Positions 1 through 9,274 of a DNA stretch of 64,000 bases are shown here, in pieces; the stretch's first letter is position 1; every line of letters starts with the position of its first letter. The notes below the pieces were generated by a model that did not search any database, was not told the DNA's origin, and worked only from the letters and a program-made list of their open reading frames with translations. A program made the position numbers and the translations under genes. This stretch comes from Dactylorhiza incarnata (taxonomy: Eukaryota; Streptophyta; Magnoliopsida; Asparagales; Orchidaceae), in the NCBI GenBank assembly GCA_033032865.1, contig JAWHQI010000267.1:514501-578500 (forward strand), written 5' to 3'.

Positions 1-944
1 CGATCGCAGAATTCCAGTGCGCACGACCACTGGTCGTGCGCCAATGATCGTGCGCAGTATTTATTTCAGCGCCTATTTAAACGCCTGTTCCGATTTTAGG
101 GCGAGATCTGATTCCGGGAGCGGAGTTCCTGTTCCGTACGCCGCCGACCACCACCTTGGGACGCCTCCACTGCATCTCCCACGCAAGGGGAAGCCTCCTC
201 CACCCATTCCAAGACCTCCTCCATTGTCCGTGAGTGTTCTCCACCATCCGCAAGCCTCCAAGCAGCCATTCTCTCAATTCGCCCGGCGAGAAGAAGAAGA
301 AACCTGAAGTCGAAGACGATGGAGCTACGTAGGGAGATCGTGACAGCTCTCTACGCCGGAAGCATAGTCCGCCCGAGTCCGGAGGTAGCCCGACAACCTA
401 CCATTCCGGCCGTGAACGGCCGTTAGTCTTCACCATCGGTTATTTTTTTACTCTTTCCTTCATTGTACTCGTTGCGCCGTGTAAACTTGAATATTGTGAT
501 GTTGTTTGTTGAAATGAATGTTTCCTTGTTGTTCTTCATGGTTTGCTTGTGATTCACTCCGTTTTCCACTCACTCACTCACGCACGCACGCAAGGTGTTT
601 GTTCCGCGTTAGCAAGAGCTAACGGCGGTTGTGAAGAGGTGTTTGCGACCCTCACCTTCTCGCACTTGAGCACGCTCCATCCACCTCTCGAAGCACGGCA
701 TCGCGGCCGTTGCATCCATCTCACCTTGCGAAGCGGTGCTTTCGACCCGCATTTCTTTTGCTGTCGTTAAGACTAGGAAATCCAACCAAAAACCCCCTCT
801 TTGTGTTTGTTAAACGCTTATGTAACAATAGTCACTGCGCGATTCGTTCACCCAACCTGCATTCCTCAAGAGACCGACATCCGGGGATTCCATTCTCCAC
901 AATTATTACTTGACAGCGACCGGTGCACTTGTCGACACGCATCA
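1..944 (+). repeat. LTR end of a truncated plus-strand LTR retrotransposon (probably Athila-like)
   Basis: The segment ends in GCATCA at 944, exactly where the minus-strand integrase homology of the neighbouring gypsy element stops. Just before the end (about 905-944) the text reads ATTATTACTTGACAGCG, then a GTGCACTTG core, and then the terminal CA. That is the same arrangement as the U5 end of the Athila LTR at 9275-10640 read on its minus strand. A TATA-like CTATTTAAACG lies near 73-83 and polyadenylation-type AT-rich text near 440-500. What follows 944 is gypsy integrase rather than a primer-binding site, so this should be a 3' LTR whose element lies to the left, with the target duplication probably starting at 945. 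The start of the LTR is outside the window or not recognisable. The short open frames here (for example 17-307) look like chance. Confidence 0.45.
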
Positions 945-1553
945 CCTTGTAATCGAAATAGCTCGACCCAAAAATTACTAAGGAAGATTGTGTCCCTATC
1001 CGATATGATCGTTTCGGGTGTGCCGTGTATTTTTCCCACGCAGTCCCAAAAAGCCGTGGCAACGGATGGCCCTGACATAGGGTGTTTGAGAGGGGCAAAG
1101 TGTGCGGATTTAGAGAACCTGTCGACTACGACTAGAATTATGGTGAACCCCTTTGAATTGGGTAGGTGTGTGATAAAATCCATTGTGAGGTCGGCTCATA
1201 ATCGTTGCGGTGTTGGTAGTGGCTGTAAAAGGCCGTAAGGGGCATGGTTGATGGCTTTGGCTTTTTGGCAAAGTTCGCATTGGTTAATAAATTGGGTAAT
1301 GTCGGCTTTCATATTATGCCAGAAGAATTGAGCTTTGATCCTGGGCATGGTGCTCTTAATTCCGGAGTGCCCCCCTACTAGACTAGCGTGAGCCTCCAGC
1401 AGCAGTTTGTGTTTGGTTGGTGAGTTGTTGGGTATATATATTCTGTTTTTATATGTGATATAGTTGCCTTGTTTTTTCCAGTCAGGGTGTTGTTGAGGAT
1501 CGTGAAATTTTTTTTTTTAGTGAATTATCTTCTTCGTATTCTGCTGTTAGTCC
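945..1553 (-). pseudogene. Integrase N-terminal half of gypsy element, truncated by LTR insertion
   Basis: The HHCC zinc-binding module is visible on the minus strand around 1400-1210 (HASLVGGH ... CELCQKA). An in-frame stop follows, and then the catalytic core MDFITHLPNSKGFTIILVVVD with the second acidic motif ISDRDTIF (1183-960). Homology ends at FRLQG, coincident with base 945. The remaining core, including the catalytic glutamate, and the C-terminal domain are absent because the LTR ending at 944 was inserted here. Confidence 0.83.
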
Positions 1554-3170
1554 TTATAACAAGTTGGAAAGGGGTTGTGTGATTTTGGTGAGACTCATGA
1601 GGGATGTGCCTTCAGGGGATTCTGGTAGCCTGGAGAGTGCATCGGAGGCTTGGTTATTTTTTCCTGCTCTATATTGGATGATGAAATCGTAACCTAGTAA
1701 TTTGGATAAGAAAATTTGTTGCTCGGGTGTTTGTATTTGTTGGGTAAGCAGATGGTGCAAGCTTTGGTGGTCCGTTAAAATGAGGAATTGGTGGCCTAGT
1801 AAGTATTGGCGCCATTTAGCAACTGCGGACGTGACCGCATACAGTTCTCGAATATACGTTTTTTTGCAAGAGCGGAGATAGTTTCTTGCTAAAATATACT
1901 ATGGTACCTTTGGTTTGGCGTAGCACGGCTCCAATACCTATGCCGGAAGAGTCGGTTTCTAAGATGAATGATTCCTCGAAATTTGGTAGGGTGAGGATGG
2001 GGAAGTGAATTAATTTATGCTTCAATTGTTCGAAAGCGGCTTGGGTGTGTGTTCCAAAGGAACGAGTTCTTTTTGAGTAATTCGGTGAGGGGGAAGGCCG
2101 TTTTTGCGTAGTCGCGAATGAATTTTCTATAATATCCCGTCAATCCTAAAACGCGCGAACTTGTTTCTGATTGGTGGGTGCGGGAAAACCTTTGATGGAC
2201 TCTATGTTGCTTTCGTTGGGTGTGACCGTCCCACCCTGGATGATGTGTCCTAAAAATTCGATTTTCGTAGTTAAAAACGAACATTTAGAGAGTTTCACAA
2301 AGAAGGTATGGTGCGCCAATATTTCTAATGCTAGTTGCAGATGCTCCAAATGCTCTTGTTCGATCGTGTTGTAGATTAATATGTCGTCAAAAAAAATTAC
2401 TACGAATTTTCTTAGGAATGGCTGAAAAATGGTGTTCATAAGAGCCTGAAAGGTCGATGGGACATTTGTAAGCCCGAAAGACATCACAAGGAATTCATAG
2501 TGCCCCTAGTGGGTCCTAAAGGCGGTCTAATGAACGTCATTCTTATCCATTCTAATTTGATGATATCCGGATCTTAAATCTAGTTTTGAGAAAAAACGGG
2601 CCATATATAATTCATCCAGCAACTCATCTATTGTGGGGATTGGGAATTTATCTTTTATGGTGAGTTTGTTGAGGGCTCTATAATCGACGCAAAAGCGCCA
2701 CGTACCGTCTTTTTTTTTACTAGAAGCACGGGTGAACTAAAAACCGATGTACTTGGCCGAATGTGGCCATTGTCGAGCATTTCGGCTACTAATCGTTCGA
2801 TTTCATTTTTTTGATGGTACGGGTAGCGGAAAGGCCTAAGATTTGGTGCGGTGGCATTATTAGTGAGGTTAATTTTGTGGTCCAAATCCCTTGGGGGTGG
2901 CAGTGCGTCTTTGAACAGTTTGGCGAAGGAATTAATTACCCGTTGGAACGGGGGGGGGGAATTGCTTCCAATTTTGCTCGGAATTTGTGAGGGGTTATCA
3001 ACTGAATTTTGTTTGGCAAGAACTAGACACGAGGCGGATGGCTTGACGGCAATCATCCGCATTAGTTGCGATGATGAGACTTGACCGGATAAGGAAGTGC
3101 TACGATGACCCACTAAAGTTATGTGTCCCTCCGTGCCTGAATAAGATAGGGTGAATTTATCGTAGTCCAT
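1554..3170 (-). pseudogene. Reverse transcriptase and RNase H remnant of gypsy element
   Basis: Pieces in different frames cover the RT: RPFRYPYHQKNEIERLV and [10 protein letters not shown] (3170-2655), then MMSFGLTNVPSTFQ and the catalytic FFDDILIYN (YxDD variant) with GHIIQGG (2487-2146). The thumb and connection follow ([14 protein letters not shown], 2284-2015). RNase H follows with FILETDSSGIGIGAVL (2025-1816) and TDHQSLHHLL, then AGKNNQASDALSRL (about 1780-1620). At least three frameshifts separate these pieces. Active-site residues are recognisable, but no continuous protein can be made. Confidence 0.85.
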
Positions 3171-3699
3171 AGTGACCGGGCCGAGTCCAACCTTGTCCTA
3201 AGATAAGGTTCGTGCCTTCGATTTCCAGGACATATAAATGAACTGTATATCCAATGGTCTGAATGAGCAGCGATGTGTCTTTACACTTGCCTTGACAGAA
3301 TTCGGTTGATCCATTGCCCATGAACACCGGGAATCTCTTGACTGTTAATACCGGGAGGTTGAGAAAACGCGTCATACGTGTAGAAATGAAATTGTGTGTG
3401 CTATCGCTATCCACGAATATTTGTAAGGGTTTGTTGTTAATGTATCCCGTCATTCTAAGTCCGTGATCGGGAAGGGTCCCGATGAGAGATTGTAAGCAAA
3501 TCATGGTCGATGGTCCGTCCTCCTCAGTGGGTAATTCTGGTGGGTCGAGGTATTCTAGCTCCTCCTCTTCGTCAGTGCCCACTAGATAAAGAGTCCGGCT
3601 GGTTTGATGTATAAGGAGGGTCCAAAATGTTTTTGAATAGCGTCGACAAAAAGAGGAAAGTTTAATGCGGGGAGATCCTTTAAAGTAGCCTGGTACCAC
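3157..3699 (-). pseudogene. Retropepsin (aspartic protease) remnant of gypsy element
   Basis: An open stretch of 180 codons contains the plant gypsy protease pattern: an acidic linker (EEEELEYLDPPEL), then LQIFVDSDSTHNFIS and LILGQGW near the end. In functional retropepsins the active site reads D-S/T-G. Here the glycine position is aspartate (D-S-D), which should abolish activity. The domain lies directly before the reverse transcriptase, as expected. The frame shifts into the RT around 3157-3170. Confidence 0.75.
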
Positions 3700-3866
3700 A
3701 TGGAGGCGGGTTTATCCAAATGAAAAGAGGCGATTAATAGGTAGTCTTGCGTCCGAATCTCATGAAAGTCGAAATATTGCCGTAATTCGTACAGCCAATC
3801 CGTTGGATCGCCGTCGGAAAAACGCGGGCAAGTAACATCTAAATATCCAGGTCGGTTAGAAACTAC

Positions 3867-4292
3867 CTAGGTTCGGTGAGTAGAGGGTGGCGATCCAAGT
3901 ATGCCATTTGATGATTGCGCTGGAATGAAGTCGGGTTGACGTCGTTCGTTTGACGTCTCTGCAACTGCCGGTGGGAGCTCCTGACCTGGTGAGTTCCCTT
4001 TGTCGAAGCTCTGTTGAAGAGCTTCGAATTGCGATATGATTTCGCAACGGAGAATTGCAATCTGATCTGCAACCTGGTCAGCTGAATCCTCCTTTGACGT
4101 CGTGATTTGTCGTGCTAACATGTTTTCTTTGGTTTGGAGTTCGGTTGTAAATTGCTGTGGAAGGTGTTGAGTTTGTTGTGTGACTTCTGCGATTAGCAGT
4201 TGCTGTATTTCTTCCATCTGGGTTGAGCGTTGGGTCTGTTCAGCTTGAAGCGCCGCCCTGAGGTCGGCGACTGAGCGGATGCCGTCGCCCAT
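3867..4292 (-). pseudogene. gag-like N-terminal coding remnant of gypsy element
   Basis: The probable start is the ATG at 4292 (MGDGIRSVADLRAAL), which opens the element's coding region. The frame is open further upstream to 4454, but that part is not gag-like. The protein is rich in Gln, Glu and Leu with a heptad-like pattern (EEIQQLLIAEVTQQTQ), suggesting a coiled coil as in the N-terminal part of gypsy Gag. It runs about 140 residues and then loses its frame. No zinc knuckle is visible before the protease domain, so the C-terminal part of Gag is lost or out of frame between 3867 and 3700. The assignment rests mainly on position upstream of the protease. Confidence 0.5.
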
Positions 4293-4335
4293 TGGGGTGC
4301 ACGGGATCAGGGGCACTGGCGGAACCAAGTAGAGA

Positions 4336-4361
4336 CACACCCGGGCATGTGCCCGGGTGTG
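4336..4361. other. Perfect 12-bp inverted repeat (hairpin)
   Basis: Arms CACACCCGGGCA (4336-4347) and TGCCCGGGTGTG (4350-4361) are perfect complements around a 2-base loop. The hairpin lies just upstream (minus strand) of the gag start at 4292 and so would be in the 5' leader of the gypsy transcript. No function can be assigned. Confidence 0.7.
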
Positions 4362-4454
4362 ATTTCTGAAAAAAAAGGGTATAGGCTGTATTCTAGGCTG
4401 CAGACCTATTGATGTCTGACACTTTTTTTTCTTTTGACAAAAAGCAGTTTGCAT

Positions 4455-5281
4455 TAATGGAGTTCACAGATGTGTCAGCAAGCTTTGTCTCCATTTCAAG
4501 TTTTTATCTTTATTTCCTTGTTGCTGTCAACATCAGACTCTGTTGGATAAGACGGAGAACATGGTTAGCCTCCAGATACTTCATCAAGGCCAGAGCAGTT
4601 GGCCTGAGTGGAGTTCGTCGATGGCAGAGAGTTTCAAGCAGGTTTCCCGCCGGTGTCGGCCATCGTAAATGATGTTAATCATGAATGACCGAGGTTTCTC
4701 GTCCAACCCGCATGCCCTAATCTCCTCAACAACACGGCGAGACGGCGACGAGCTGCGGACATTTCCCCTCTTCCACGACGAGCTGCGGACATTTCCCCTC
4801 TTCCACGACGAGCTGCGGACATTTCCCCTCTTCCACGACGATCGAGGAACGAAGGCCATTTCCAATTTCCTAGCTCGCTACCTCAGCACCTCCCCCCACC
4901 ATCACTTTGAGTGAGCAAATTTTTATTTTTATGGTTTTTAATTTCTCTGAAGACTGAAGATGTGAAGCATCATTGCATCAATTTTGTTTCATTTTCTTAC
5001 TTTCTCTTGGTGCAAGTGCAAGTCCTCCAATTTCCATTTTCTGATTTTTGTTGGTGCAACAGCAAGTCTTCCAATTCCAGTGCATTGCATACGTTTTTTT
5101 TTTCATTTGCAATCAGTTGTTGACTTGTTTCATTTGATTGCATGGTAATCACATGCATCCCGACACTTAAAAGTATTGATATTGTTGTTGCAGGCTTTAG
5201 CTATACCCAATCTATTGGTTTTATGAGCATTTCAAATTTTTAGGTTTCCCTAAATTAAAAGAGAAAGAGGATTGTAATTTA
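4455..5281. other. No gene recognised; contains a short tandem repeat
   Basis: Apart from the 30-bp tandem repeat at 4747-4838, nothing convincing is visible. The open frame at 4669-4914 exists mainly because the repeat length is a multiple of three. The stretch 4910-5280 is AT-rich and intron-like or intergenic. Confidence 0.5.
4747..4838 (+). repeat. 30-bp tandem repeat, three copies
   Basis: A unit beginning CGACGAGCTGCGGACATTTC and ending CCCTCTTCCA is repeated at 4747, 4777 and 4807 without visible differences. It would encode a 10-residue repeat (DELRTFPLFH) on the plus strand, but no supported gene surrounds it. The identity of the copies points to recent expansion. Confidence 0.85.
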
Positions 5282-5720
5282 TTGTGCCCGGGCCTAGTTC
5301 CGCCGCTGCTAACACCTCGCTGGCAAATCCGTAACCGCTTAAGACCCTTACGCATCAATTGGGATCGAAAATTTAAAATCCAAAAAAATTTCACGTTCCT
5401 GAAAAACAGCGATTTTTCACAGGGAGAAATTGCCTTACCAAAGATCTTGCCGGCTGGTGGCGTTCGTCAGCGGAGAACGCAGCGGCTGAACGCTGTCGAC
5501 GGCTCTCTGCAGTCTCGCTGTCGTGTAGCGTGCGTCGTCGGAGAAGTCTTCCCGTGGATCTGGAGCAAAGACGGAGGCGTTCGTAGGAGGAGAACGAAGC
5601 AGCGGGCTCTCGCGTAGGGCGAAACGATACACGCGTGACGCCATATTTAACGACGAGGCGGTACTGGCTTAATAGCAGTTCTGGAAAAAAAAAATTTGTG
5701 CACAACTCTTTTTTACCCAC
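5282..5720 (-). repeat. Dispersed leader-like repeat, copy 1 (family also at 54.2 and 55.8 kb)
   Basis: This block matches, with substitutions, the reverse complement of about 55700-56100 and also the direct sequence of about 54570-54790. Shared landmarks are AATCCGTAACCGCTTAAGAC at its left end, the AAGATCTTGCCGGCTGGTGG core and GTGGATCTGGAGCAAAGACG. Read on the minus strand it has a GC-rich open stretch followed by a possible splice donor (TTTG/GTAA) and AT-rich text. It therefore resembles a captured gene leader or first exon. Compared with the 54-kb copy it lacks roughly 300 bp of AT-rich sequence after the left landmark. No host gene could be named. Confidence 0.6.
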
Positions 5721-6057
5721 CGGAGAAAAAAAAAGAGTTGTGAAAGACTCTTTTTACCCACCGGAGTAAAAAAAAGAGACGTGCAAGACTCTTTTTACCC
5801 ACAATGGAAGAAGCCAAACCTATAAGCCACCCACCGTGCTGGAATTGCTATTGCCACCGTGCTGGAAAAAAATAGTTTCCAGAATTACACAGCTCTTTTT
5901 TAGCCACTCAACGGTGACATTAGACTTGTCCAAAAATAATTTTTAAACTTTTGTTCACTGTTTGGAAAATTTTCATTCAAGTTATTTTTAAAAAGATTTT
6001 TAATATTTTCTATTAAAATAACAACTTAAAAGTAATAACGTTTTGACTTTTTAATAA
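5721..6057. other. Low-complexity AT-rich spacer
   Basis: There are imperfect repeats of a motif like GACTCTTTTTACCCACCGGAG (5700-5805), then AT-rich sequence. No coding potential or structural RNA was seen. Confidence 0.5.
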
Positions 6058-6715
6058 TGTGGATCATGGCAAAAAAAATGTGCGTCTGAGCTAAAAATAT
6101 GTACATAGGGGAAAATGCGCAGATGAACGTAAAAATGCGTGCCCGAGAAGAAAATGCTCGTCCGTGCGGAATAATGCGCACCCGGGCTGAATAATGCGGG
6201 ACCGGGCGGAAAATGTGCGTCAAGGCTGAAAATGCGGGCAAGAAGAAAAATGCGCGCTCTGGCGGGAAATTCGTGACCGGGCGGGAATTTGTACGGCCGG
6301 GCAGGAATATGCGCACCCCGACGGAAAATGCTCGTTCGGGCAAAAAATGCGCGCCCGGTCGAAAAAAGTTTAATCGGGCAGAAAAGTGTGCGGGGCAGAA
6401 AAGCACACACCCAAGTAAAAATATGCGCGCCCGTGCAACAAAATATGCGCCCGGGTGAAAAAATGCACGTCGAGGTGGAAAAATGAGCGTCCGTGGGAAA
6501 AATACACGTCAATGCGAAAAATGTGCGTCAGGTCGAAATTGCGCGCCCGGGCGGAAAAATGTGCACCCGAGTGGGAAAATGCGCAACCGGGCAGAAAATG
6601 CTCTCCCGGGGAAAAATGCTCGCACTAGCGAAAAAATGCTCGCACTAGTGAAAAAATGCATGCCATGTGGAAAAATGTGCGCCTGAACAAAAGATGCGTG
6701 ATATGGAAAAAAATG
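6058..6715. repeat. Degenerate ~20-bp tandem repeat array
   Basis: A short unit approximating AAAATGCGCGCCCGGGCGG recurs every 18-22 bases about 30 times with heavy divergence. Overlapping open frames on both strands (for example 6512-6051 minus and 6213-6458 plus) are by-products of the repeat. The A-run/GC-block alternation is regular over the whole block. It has no detectable homology to the elements around it. Confidence 0.8.
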
Positions 6716-7179
6716 TGTACAAAAAAAAGGATTGTTATGGAAAGTAGGTTTTTTAAATTGTTCTTTATAGAAAGTAGATAGAGCCTATTTTGTCCGGCCG
6801 GGCCTCACTCTGGTCCGACTGAATCAGACTGATATTACATAAATCCTATTTTGCCCTTAGCAAATCATGCAATCCTCGGTCGGGCTCCCATCCGCGAACC
6901 AGCGCCCCCTCTCCTCCCCCGACCATTTCCTCTCTTATACACTTCTGCCTCCCGCAAGAGCTGCAACTCGCCAAGCCAAGCGTGCCGATCTCTGTCACTT
7001 CCCCAGGTTTTGCAACGACGGTGGCGATTTTCCTTCCGCCACTCCCAACTCTCCTGCCCCAACCTCTCATAACCCGCCGCTTCCAGCCGCGATTCGGCGC
7101 CCCACTCCAAGACGCGTCGTCGCCACCCCGACTCCCGATCCCGCACCTCTAAACTCTCGATCATGTTTCTCATCCACCA
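6716..7179 (+). other. Possible 5' leader of a host gene, interrupted by the Tat element
   Basis: From about 6860 the plus strand becomes pyrimidine- and C-rich with leader-like text (CCCCCTCTCCTCCCCCGACC). It carries an open frame from 6867 that runs into the Tat LTR. On the far side of the Tat element (from 32496) the sequence continues with CGACCAGTCGCCGCTCC and a possible donor CAG/GTAGTG near 32594. This could be the broken first exon or 5' UTR of a gene, but no downstream exon was recognised, so the call is speculative. Confidence 0.3.
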
Positions 7180-7317
7180 TGTATAACCTGTAATCCGTCG
7201 AGACCAGGGTGGATGATGAAAGTAACGGTGACAGGTGAAAATGACCGCTCATAGGTGTCCAAAACCGGTCAAGGCAATAGGAGAGTCCGGGGAAGAGAGG
7301 AAGGGAGTAGCGGGACG

Positions 7318-7520
7318 AGTGGGAGGATCCCTCCCACTCGCCCGCCCCTTGGGCGAGTGGGAGGACCCCTCCCACGCGCCCGCCCCCTTGGGCGAGTGGG
7401 GAGGACCCCTCCCACTCGCCCGCCACCCTTGGGCGAGTGGGGAGGACCCCTCCCACTCGCCCGCCACCCTTTGAGCGAGTGGGAGGATCCCTCCCCCTCG
7501 CCCGCCCCAAGGGGGTGAGT
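7318..7520. repeat. Palindromic tandem repeat in Tat 5' LTR
   Basis: Each unit reads CCCACTCGCCCGCCC...TTGGGCGAGTGGGAGG, so each is itself a strong hairpin. About four units of roughly 55 bp are present here. The 3' LTR holds about six, two left and four right of the Copia insertion. Long open frames across this region on both strands are artefacts of the repeat. Confidence 0.85.
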
Positions 7521-7757
7521 GAACCGAAGTCCACTCGCCCCGCACTCGCCCGGCCAAGTTGGCGAGTGGACTTCGGTCCACTCACCCGGTGCTGGGGGAT
7601 GAGCGGATTGAAGTCCACTCGTCTGAGCATGGCAGCCTCGGTTCGTCCGTCCAGAGCAAAGTCGAGTCCGAATTGGTGTGCGGATAGTATTCTCAAACAG
7701 CGAAGCTTGGCTATTGGCTGACCTATCATGCTATCCGCAGCCCATTTTCAGGAAATC

Positions 7758-7765
7758 TATAAATA
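7758..7765 (+). promoter_or_regulatory. TATA box of Tat 5' LTR
   Basis: TATAAATA lies at the U3/R position and is followed about 30 bases later by CACCTTGGGGAGGGTTGGTC. The same box occurs in the 3' LTR at 32138-32145. Confidence 0.7.
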
Positions 7766-8117
7766 GACCCCCATGGGCACCTTGGGGAGGGTTGGTCTTC
7801 TCTCCCCCTCGCGTGTTACTTGCGAGCTAGCACTCCTACCCCCTGTTCGACTAGTCGATGGACAGGTATTCCTCTGTGCTCTCCAGGGTGCCCAAGCGCG
7901 TGCAGCATTGGCTTGGGAGGGGAAGCTCTCTTTGATCTTCTGGGTGTGTGGCGGGACCTCCTCGCTGCCGCTCAAGGGGTCTGTTTAGGGACTTCAAGTC
8001 TTTTTGGTGCAAGGTTCTTCGACTCTCCATAACCGTTCACGTGTTCAGGCTTAGGTGAAGTAAGGGTCAGCTGCCTCCCCCTTTACGAACGTCGAAACCG
8101 GTTCTCTGGTTTCAACA

Positions 8118-8220
8118 TTCAGGTGCGGTGAGCGTGGATGGTAGCTGGTTCGAAAAACCCTAAGTAAGTCCCATGACTGAAAGTGATGAGCCAAGGACCT
8201 CCCCCCCCCCCCCCCCCCTG
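8118..8220 (+). other. Tat leader with internal deletion and an 18-C tract
   Basis: Only about 80 bases follow the 5' LTR before a run of 18 C (8201-8218), after which the sequence is already coding for the region preceding RT. A complete Tat element has several kilobases of leader, gag and protease here. The C tract therefore marks a deletion junction or a sequence gap. No clear primer-binding site with the usual TGG start is visible next to 8117. Confidence 0.6.
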
Positions 8221-9274
8221 GCGAGTCGTGGCAACTGGAAGGGGAAGAAGAGGCAGGGAAGGTAGAACAGGTGTTGGAAGATTTGTCCAGGTTGGAAGTG
8301 GCAGAGGAGGTGAGGGAAATGGAGGTCGTCAGCGACAACGGAAGGCCGGAGAAGATACAGATCAGCGGGAGGCTGAGCGAGCAGGACCAGGAGAAGGTTC
8401 GAAGATGTATCCAGCAGAATGTGGATATCTTCACATGGAGTGCCGCAGAGATGTCGGGTGTCGATGAAAATGTGGCGTGTCATCGCCTCAACCTCGACTC
8501 GAGCATCTGCCCCATCCGCCAGAAGAAGAGATCTGTATCGACCACCCTCACCGGGCCGATTAGAGAGAAGGTAGAGAAGTTGCTGGAAGCAGGGTTCGTA
8601 TAGGAGATCCAGTATCCGGGCTGGGTCTCCAACGTTGTGATGGTAAAGAAGAGTGGGGGGAAGTGGAGGATGTGCATCGATTTCTCTCTACTAAATAAAG
8701 CATGTCCAAAAGATTGTTACCCCTTACCCCGAATCGATGCGCTGGTGGACTCAGCTGTCGGCTTCCCGGTGATGAGCTTCTTGGATGCGTTCTCTGGCTA
8801 CCATCAAATCCGAATGCATCCGCCCGACGTTAAGGATGTCTCCTTCATCGCAGACGATGGGTGTTATTGTTATAAGATGATGCCCTTCGGGCTGAAGAAC
8901 GCATGAGCAACCTACCAAAGGATGATGGACCGAGTTTTCAAGGATCAAAAGGGCAGAAACCTAGAATTCTATGTGGACGACTTGATGGTTAAGAGCAGGG
9001 ACGTGGAGTCTCACTTGCAGGATTTGGTGGAGACCTTCGCCACCCTTCGAAGGTTCAATATGAGACTTAAACCTTCAAAGTGCATCTTCGGAGCAAGCTG
9101 AGGAAAGTTCTTTGATCACCTACTCACCCCAGAGGGGGTGGAGCCCAACCCGGACAAGGTCAAAGCTATCTTGGAGTTGGAGTCGCCAAGGAGTGCGAAA
9201 GGAAATCCAAAGGTTGACAGGGAAGCTGGCAGGGTTGAGCAGATTTCTCTCTCGGGCTGGAGAGAAGTGCTCAC
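8221..9274 (+). pseudogene. Reverse transcriptase part of Tat pol, 5' of the Athila insertion
   Basis: Domains in order are an acidic pre-RT linker (ISGRLSEQDQEKVRRC, VDIFTWSAAEM), the RT fingers (SNVVMVKKSGGKWRMCIDF), palm ([24 protein letters not shown]), the catalytic FYVDDLMVKS (about 8970-9000) and the thumb. In-frame stops occur at 8601-8603, in GLKNA*ATYQR (a conserved Gly codon turned TGA) and after KCIFGAS. A frameshift lies near 9190, after which the other frame reads KEIQRLTGKLAGLSRFLSR. The reading frame continues across the Athila insertion. Joining 9274 to 21401 after one target copy restores GEKCSPFFKALRG. Confidence 0.9.

Larger units (their letters stand above)
945..4454 (-). 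mobile_element. Degenerate Ty3/gypsy element, chromovirus type (Reina-like, tentative)
   Basis: Read on the minus strand, gag-like, protease, reverse transcriptase, RNase H and integrase homology follow one another from 4292 down to 945. This order, with integrase after RNase H, defines Ty3/gypsy. Every domain is broken by frameshifts or stops, so this is an old copy. The integrase core starts in the style MDFITHLPNSKGF and ILVVVDRFSKSAHF, which resembles Reina-type chromoviruses. The lineage call is from memory of motif style and no chromodomain is present to confirm it. The integrase is cut at 944/945 by another LTR. No LTR of its own could be recognised on the right side. Confidence 0.82.
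7180..8117 (+). repeat. 5' LTR of the Tat element
   Basis: This 938-bp block is bounded by TGT...ACA and matches the split 3' LTR (25677-25909 plus 31718-32493) almost base for base outside the hairpin array. Identical landmarks are GTATAACCTGTAATCCGTCG at the start, the TATA region and AACCGGTTCTCTGGTTTCAA at the end. It contains an array of palindromic units (7318-7520) and a TATA box. Confidence 0.93.

Noticed and set aside
17..307. 96-codon open frame at the left edge
   Set aside because: Proline-rich chance frame in LTR-like sequence with overlapping frames on the other strand; no domain.
7067..7729. 220-codon minus-strand open frame rich in Gly and Arg
   Set aside because: Runs through the palindromic LTR repeat of the Tat element and across the LTR boundary at 7180.
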